Shown: positions 6,387 through 7,726 of the stretch, piece after piece
Layout of the letters: each line of letters begins with the position of its first letter
How positions within the stretch are numbered: position 1 is the first letter of the stretch
Origin: Candidatus Nomurabacteria bacterium RIFOXYD2_FULL_35_12
GTDB taxonomy: Bacteria > Patescibacteriota > Minisyncoccia > Phycocordibacterales > UBA9973
Reading direction: 5' to 3'
NCBI GenBank assembly: GCA_001786365.1
Contig: MFWK01000003.1
Location: forward strand, 1 to 7,726
Length of the DNA stretch: 7,726 bases
Made by a program: the position numbers and the translations under genes
Notes under the pieces: model-generated
Told to the model about the DNA's origin: nothing
Databases searched by the model: none
What the model saw: only the letters and a program-made list of their open reading frames with translations

Positions 6387-6489
6387 GGGGTAAAAGAATG
6401 TTAAAAGAGACTTGGGAGCGCGACTGGCGCGAGCACGAGGAATTTTTTAGCAAAAAAATATCCGTGCTCTTTTAACATTCTTTTACCCC
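6387..6489. repeat. 103-bp inverted-repeat element between secG and the binding-protein gene
   Basis: Two perfect 23-bp arms face each other: 6387-6409 (beginning GGGGTAAAAGAATG) and 6467-6489 (ending CATTCTTTTACCCC), with a 57-bp core. Nested inside are GAGCACG (6431-6437)/CGTGCTC (6463-6469) and TTTTTT-AGC-AAAAAA (6443-6457). The core contains a GC-rich block (6415-6440) unlike its surroundings. The element takes up nearly the whole gap: it starts 3 bases past the secG stop (3-nt gap, 6490-6492) and ends 8 nt before the binding-protein ATG. No clear target duplication is seen. It could be a small non-autonomous transposable element, a structured leader of the downstream gene, or both. Confidence 0.85.
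6398..6475 (+). other. 25-codon ORF spanning the inverted-repeat element (doubtful gene)
   Basis: ATG 6398 to TAA 6473-6475 reads a very charged peptide with MLKETWERDWREHEEFF at its start and KKISVLF at its end. The start lies in one arm and the stop in the other. Because the arms are complementary, the opposite strand also has a 25-codon ORF starting MLKE and ending LF (minus, 6478-6401), which is hydrophobic after K12 (FLVLAPVALPSLF). GGGG ends 7 nt before the plus-strand ATG and could act as a weak ribosome site. I do not recognise either peptide. They may be a by-product of the symmetry, a gene remnant carried by the element, or a true small peptide. Confidence 0.2.
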
Positions 6490-6492
6490 TTC

Positions 6493-6735
6493 CTAGCTAT
6501 TAGCTTTTATTATTATACTAAGCAATGCAAATAAAGCAAAGAGAACTCCACAGACAATAGATAAGTAAAAAAGGAACTTCTCAAAACCTCGGCGAGTGGC
6601 ATGAAAGCCTTCTGCACCACTTCCACCCAAAGCTCCGCCTACTCCGGCGCTAGACTGTTGGAGGAGGATAGCTGTCACTAATATTACCGAAAGGATTATC
6701 TGCGCATAGGGCAGAATCTGGGTTACTAAATTCAT
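6493..6735 (-). CDS. secG: Preprotein translocase subunit SecG
   Basis: An 80-residue two-helix membrane protein of the SecYEG channel, where SecG assists SecA-driven export. TM1 covers about residues 7-26 (ILSVILVTAILLQQ). It is followed by the diagnostic Gly-rich loop (SSAGVGGALGGSG, 28-40) and an FHATRRG-F-E-K-F-L segment leading into TM2 (54-76). Length and order match SecG. The gene is divergent from the DUF167 gene with a 52-bp gap that holds both candidate promoters. The start is ATG 6735, with no Shine-Dalgarno sequence; TGCAATAAT lies 6 nt upstream. Transcription can continue through the inverted-repeat element into the binding-protein gene. Confidence 0.93.
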   Translation of the reverse strand: MNLVTQILPYAQIILSVILVTAILLQQSSAGVGGALGGSGAEGFHATRRGFEKFLFYLSIVCGVLFALFALLSIIIKANS

Positions 6736-6741
6736 TCCATG

Positions 6742-6750
6742 ATTATTGCA
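6742..6750 (-). promoter_or_regulatory. Extended -10 of secG
   Basis: On the minus strand TATGCAATAAT reads as an extended -10 (TG-C-AATAAT) ending 6 nt before the secG ATG. TTGCGT (6765-6770) lies 17 bp further upstream as a partial -35. The predicted transcription start falls at or within a base or two of the start codon. Confidence 0.5.
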
Positions 6751-6772
6751 TATTAAAGCCCAAAACGCAATA

Positions 6773-6781
6773 TGCTAGAAT
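6773..6781 (+). promoter_or_regulatory. Extended -10 of the DUF167 gene
   Basis: TATGCTAGAAT gives an extended -10, TG-C-TAGAAT, ending 6 nt before the ATG at 6788. The best -35 (TTAAAG, 6753-6758, 17-bp spacing) is poor, which suits a TG-extended promoter. The box nearly repeats the one before rpmF (TATGCTAGTAT). Confidence 0.5.
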
Positions 6782-6787
6782 AACCTT

Positions 6788-7015
6788 ATGTATATTCATG
6801 TGAAAGTTAAAGCCGGTGCTAGGAAAGAGTCTTTTTCTCAAAAATCAGAGGATCACTATGAAATTTCAGTTAAAGAAAAAGCAGAGCGCAACCAAGCAAA
6901 TACGCGTGTTTTAGAGCTGGTGTCTGAACATTTTAAAGTTCCCGCATCCAAAGTCCGCATAATAAACGGGCACAGACATCCGAGCAAGCTCTTCGTAATT
7001 GCATTTAATCAATAA
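6788..7015 (+). CDS. DUF167/UPF0235 (YggU-like) protein
   Basis: A 75-residue protein of the YggU/UPF0235 family, small alpha/beta proteins of unknown function found in bacteria, archaea and eukaryotes. Family landmarks are visible: VKAGARKESF near the start (6-15), EKAERNQANTRVLELV (31-46, where many relatives have G-K-A-N), and INGHRHPSKLFVI (59-71, matching the family's G-x-x-S-x-x-K-x-v pattern). The length is complete for the family. It heads the rightward set DUF167-rpmF-nusB; its stop is 20 nt before rpmF. There is no Shine-Dalgarno sequence, and an extended -10 sits directly upstream. Confidence 0.88.
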   Translation: MYIHVKVKAGARKESFSQKSEDHYEISVKEKAERNQANTRVLELVSEHFKVPASKVRIINGHRHPSKLFVIAFNQ

Positions 7016-7017
7016 TA

Positions 7018-7026
7018 TGCTAGTAT
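7018..7026 (+). promoter_or_regulatory. Extended -10 of rpmF
   Basis: TATGCTAGTAT, an extended -10 (TG-C-TAGTAT), begins just after the DUF167 stop and ends 9 nt before the rpmF ATG. It shares ten of eleven bases with the box before the DUF167 gene, which makes chance less likely. It would give rpmF its own transcript with almost no leader. Confidence 0.5.
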
Positions 7027-7035
7027 AAAACCATT

Positions 7036-7266
7036 ATGGTAGTACGAATGAGGAGCACAAAATCGCATACAGGAAACAGGCGTTCACATCATGCAATTGA
7101 AAGCACGAGTTTTTCCAAGTGTGAAAATTGCAAGCTTTTGAAAAGACGCCACACAGTGTGTTCTTCTTGCGGTTTTTATCGCGGTAAAAAGGTTTTGGAT
7201 TTAATAAAAAAGACAGAAAAGAAACAAAAGAAAGCAAAAGCAAAGAAGGCGGAAGCAAAAGGTTAG
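7036..7266 (+). CDS. rpmF: 50S ribosomal protein bL32
   Basis: A 76-residue large-subunit protein. The N-terminal RNRRSHHA-type segment (HTGNRRSHHAI, about 11-21) is typical of L32. It is followed by a zinc ribbon with all four cysteines: C29-x2-C32 and C42-x2-C45 (KCENC...VCSSCG). FYRGKKVLDL matches the family's Y-x-G-x-x-V end. The C-terminal tail (58-76) is Lys/Ala-rich (KKQKKAKAKKAEAK), giving a protein somewhat longer than the common 57-60 residues. Retention of all Cys marks the zinc-binding form. The start ATG 7036 gives MVVRMRSTKSH; there is no Shine-Dalgarno sequence. The gap to nusB consists almost wholly of an inverted-repeat element. Confidence 0.95.
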   Translation: MVVRMRSTKSHTGNRRSHHAIESTSFSKCENCKLLKRRHTVCSSCGFYRGKKVLDLIKKTEKKQKKAKAKKAEAKG

Positions 7267-7269
7267 TTT

Positions 7270-7390
7270 ATCCCGTTAGAGGCCGCGGTCGCAATGGGAG
7301 GTCGAATAGTTAGATTTTTATCAAGTAAATATTTAGTTGGGTATAGGTCAGGGTTTTCAAAAAAAGACCGCGACCTGCCTCTAACGGGAT
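7270..7390. repeat. 121-bp inverted-repeat element between rpmF and nusB
   Basis: The outer arms ATCCCGTTAGAGGC (7270-7283) and GCCTCTAACGGGAT (7377-7390) are perfectly complementary. Next to them CGCGGTC (7284-7290) pairs with GACCGCG (7366-7372) across a 4-nt bulge, ACCT. As an alternative, AGGTCG (7299-7304) can pair with CGACCT (7371-7376), so two mutually exclusive inner stems exist. The core is AT-rich. The element begins 4 bases after the rpmF stop (TTT between), and its last two bases are the A and T of the nusB start codon. There is no T run on the plus strand, so it is not an ordinary terminator. Candidate roles are a small mobile repeat or a leader structure that hides the nusB start. 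Confidence 0.8.
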
Positions 7391-7726
7391 GGCTAATCGA
7401 CATTTATCAAGATCAATAGTGCTCCAAACTCTTTTTGAGTGGGACTTTTTGCCTGCAGATAAAAAGAATAGTGGCTCTCTAGATGAAGAGATAAAAAAGG
7501 CATTAAAAAGAAATTTGAAAGAATTTGCTCCCGGGCTCGAGGATGACGCTTTTGTATTTTCTTTGATAGATCAGATTTTAAAGAAACAGGTGATGATAGA
7601 TAAGATAATAGAAGCTTCTGCTCCTGATTGGCCAATAGACAAGATTTCTGTGGTTGATAGAAACATTCTCCGAATTGGATTAACCGAGCTTCTTTTTGGC
7701 GACAGAACGCAAGTGCCTCCAAAAGT
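7389..7726 (+). CDS. nusB: Transcription antitermination factor NusB (3' end off the window)
   Basis: The frame is open from ATG 7389 to the right edge (112 codons plus two bases). It starts MANRHLSRSIVLQTLFEWDF, the R-x-x-S/A-R-x-x-x-x-Q-x-L-F opening of NusB, and reaches DRNILRIGLTELLFG near the edge, the conserved late helix that precedes the final helices. About 30 residues should be missing. NusB binds boxA RNA with NusE (S10) in rRNA antitermination. The ATG overlaps the end of the inverted-repeat element, so a hairpin there would cover the start. No Shine-Dalgarno sequence and no close -10 are visible. Placement behind rpmF could let transcription read through from rpmF, but the element would be in the mRNA. 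Confidence 0.93.
   Translation, partial: MANRHLSRSIVLQTLFEWDFLPADKKNSGSLDEEIKKALKRNLKEFAPGLEDDAFVFSLIDQILKKQVMIDKIIEASAPDWPIDKISVVDRNILRIGLTELLFGDRTQVPPK

Noticed and set aside
6379..6453. 25-codon upstream extension of the binding-protein gene
   Set aside because: The extension is encoded by the inverted-repeat element and is rich in S, R and Q with no likeness to a binding-protein N-terminus; the ATG at 6378 gives a short basic tail followed directly by a TM helix.
7034..7258. 74-codon minus-strand open frame over rpmF
   Set aside because: It is a shadow of the L32 gene, whose zinc ribbon is unmistakable on the other strand.
7294..7419. 41-codon plus-strand frame inside the inverted-repeat element, running into nusB out of frame
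   Set aside because: No ribosome site or recognisable motif, it overlaps the nusB start in another frame, and it crosses both halves of a repeat; most likely accidental.
7393..7722. 109-codon minus-strand open frame
   Set aside because: It lies antisense to nusB, which is clearly recognisable on the plus strand.
174..7726. Alternative genetic code with UGA as Gly or Trp
   Set aside because: All recognisable proteins are full length with the standard code, use TGG for Trp, and show no in-frame TGA.

Overview
The window looks like a piece of a streamlined Patescibacteria (CPR) genome, most likely the Parcubacteria group. Three things point there: low G+C, short gaps between genes, and protein variants I associate with that group. 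The variants are a NusB beginning MANRHLSRS, a four-Cys L32, a small SecG, a ribonuclease J with a long basic N-terminal arm, and a Y1-type transposase next to short palindromes. This placement rests on recognising the proteins, not on a search. The standard genetic code fits: no gene needs UGA read as an amino acid, and the eight complete genes end in TAG (5) or TAA (3), never TGA.

Layout. Positions 1-900 are accessory. The 5' end of a leftward gene runs off the left edge (possibly an IS30-type transposase). It is followed by a complete rightward Y1 (HUH) transposase bracketed by two oppositely oriented copies of a GGAAGC/GCTTCC palindrome, with a third copy inside the gene. The right copy is also a strong bidirectional terminator. 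Positions 897-4587 hold three leftward genes that could form one transcription unit: ribonuclease J, a 12-helix MFS transporter and a Nudix hydrolase. Positions 4614-6735 hold a GTCGGGG repeat cluster, a membrane-anchored family-5 (peptide-type) substrate-binding protein, a 103-bp inverted-repeat element and secG, all leftward. From 6788 the direction flips: a DUF167/YggU protein, rpmF (L32), a 121-bp inverted-repeat element, and nusB, which runs off the right edge.

How the genes fit together. RNase J, L32, NusB and SecG are core functions (RNA decay, translation, rRNA antitermination, Sec export). The binding protein and MFS carrier would handle uptake or efflux in a host-dependent cell. The Nudix enzyme would hydrolyse a nucleotide-type compound.

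The least ordinary material is non-coding. (1) A transposase gene carries its own palindrome in frame. (2) Two unrelated inverted-repeat elements of about 100-120 bp each fill almost a whole intergenic gap and end at or within 8 nt of the next start codon. (3) No start has a convincing Shine-Dalgarno sequence, while several have a -10-like box (often TATGC-extended) only 6-9 nt before the start codon, suggesting leaderless or nearly leaderless mRNAs. The two genes behind the inverted-repeat elements (binding protein, nusB) lack that close -10 box.
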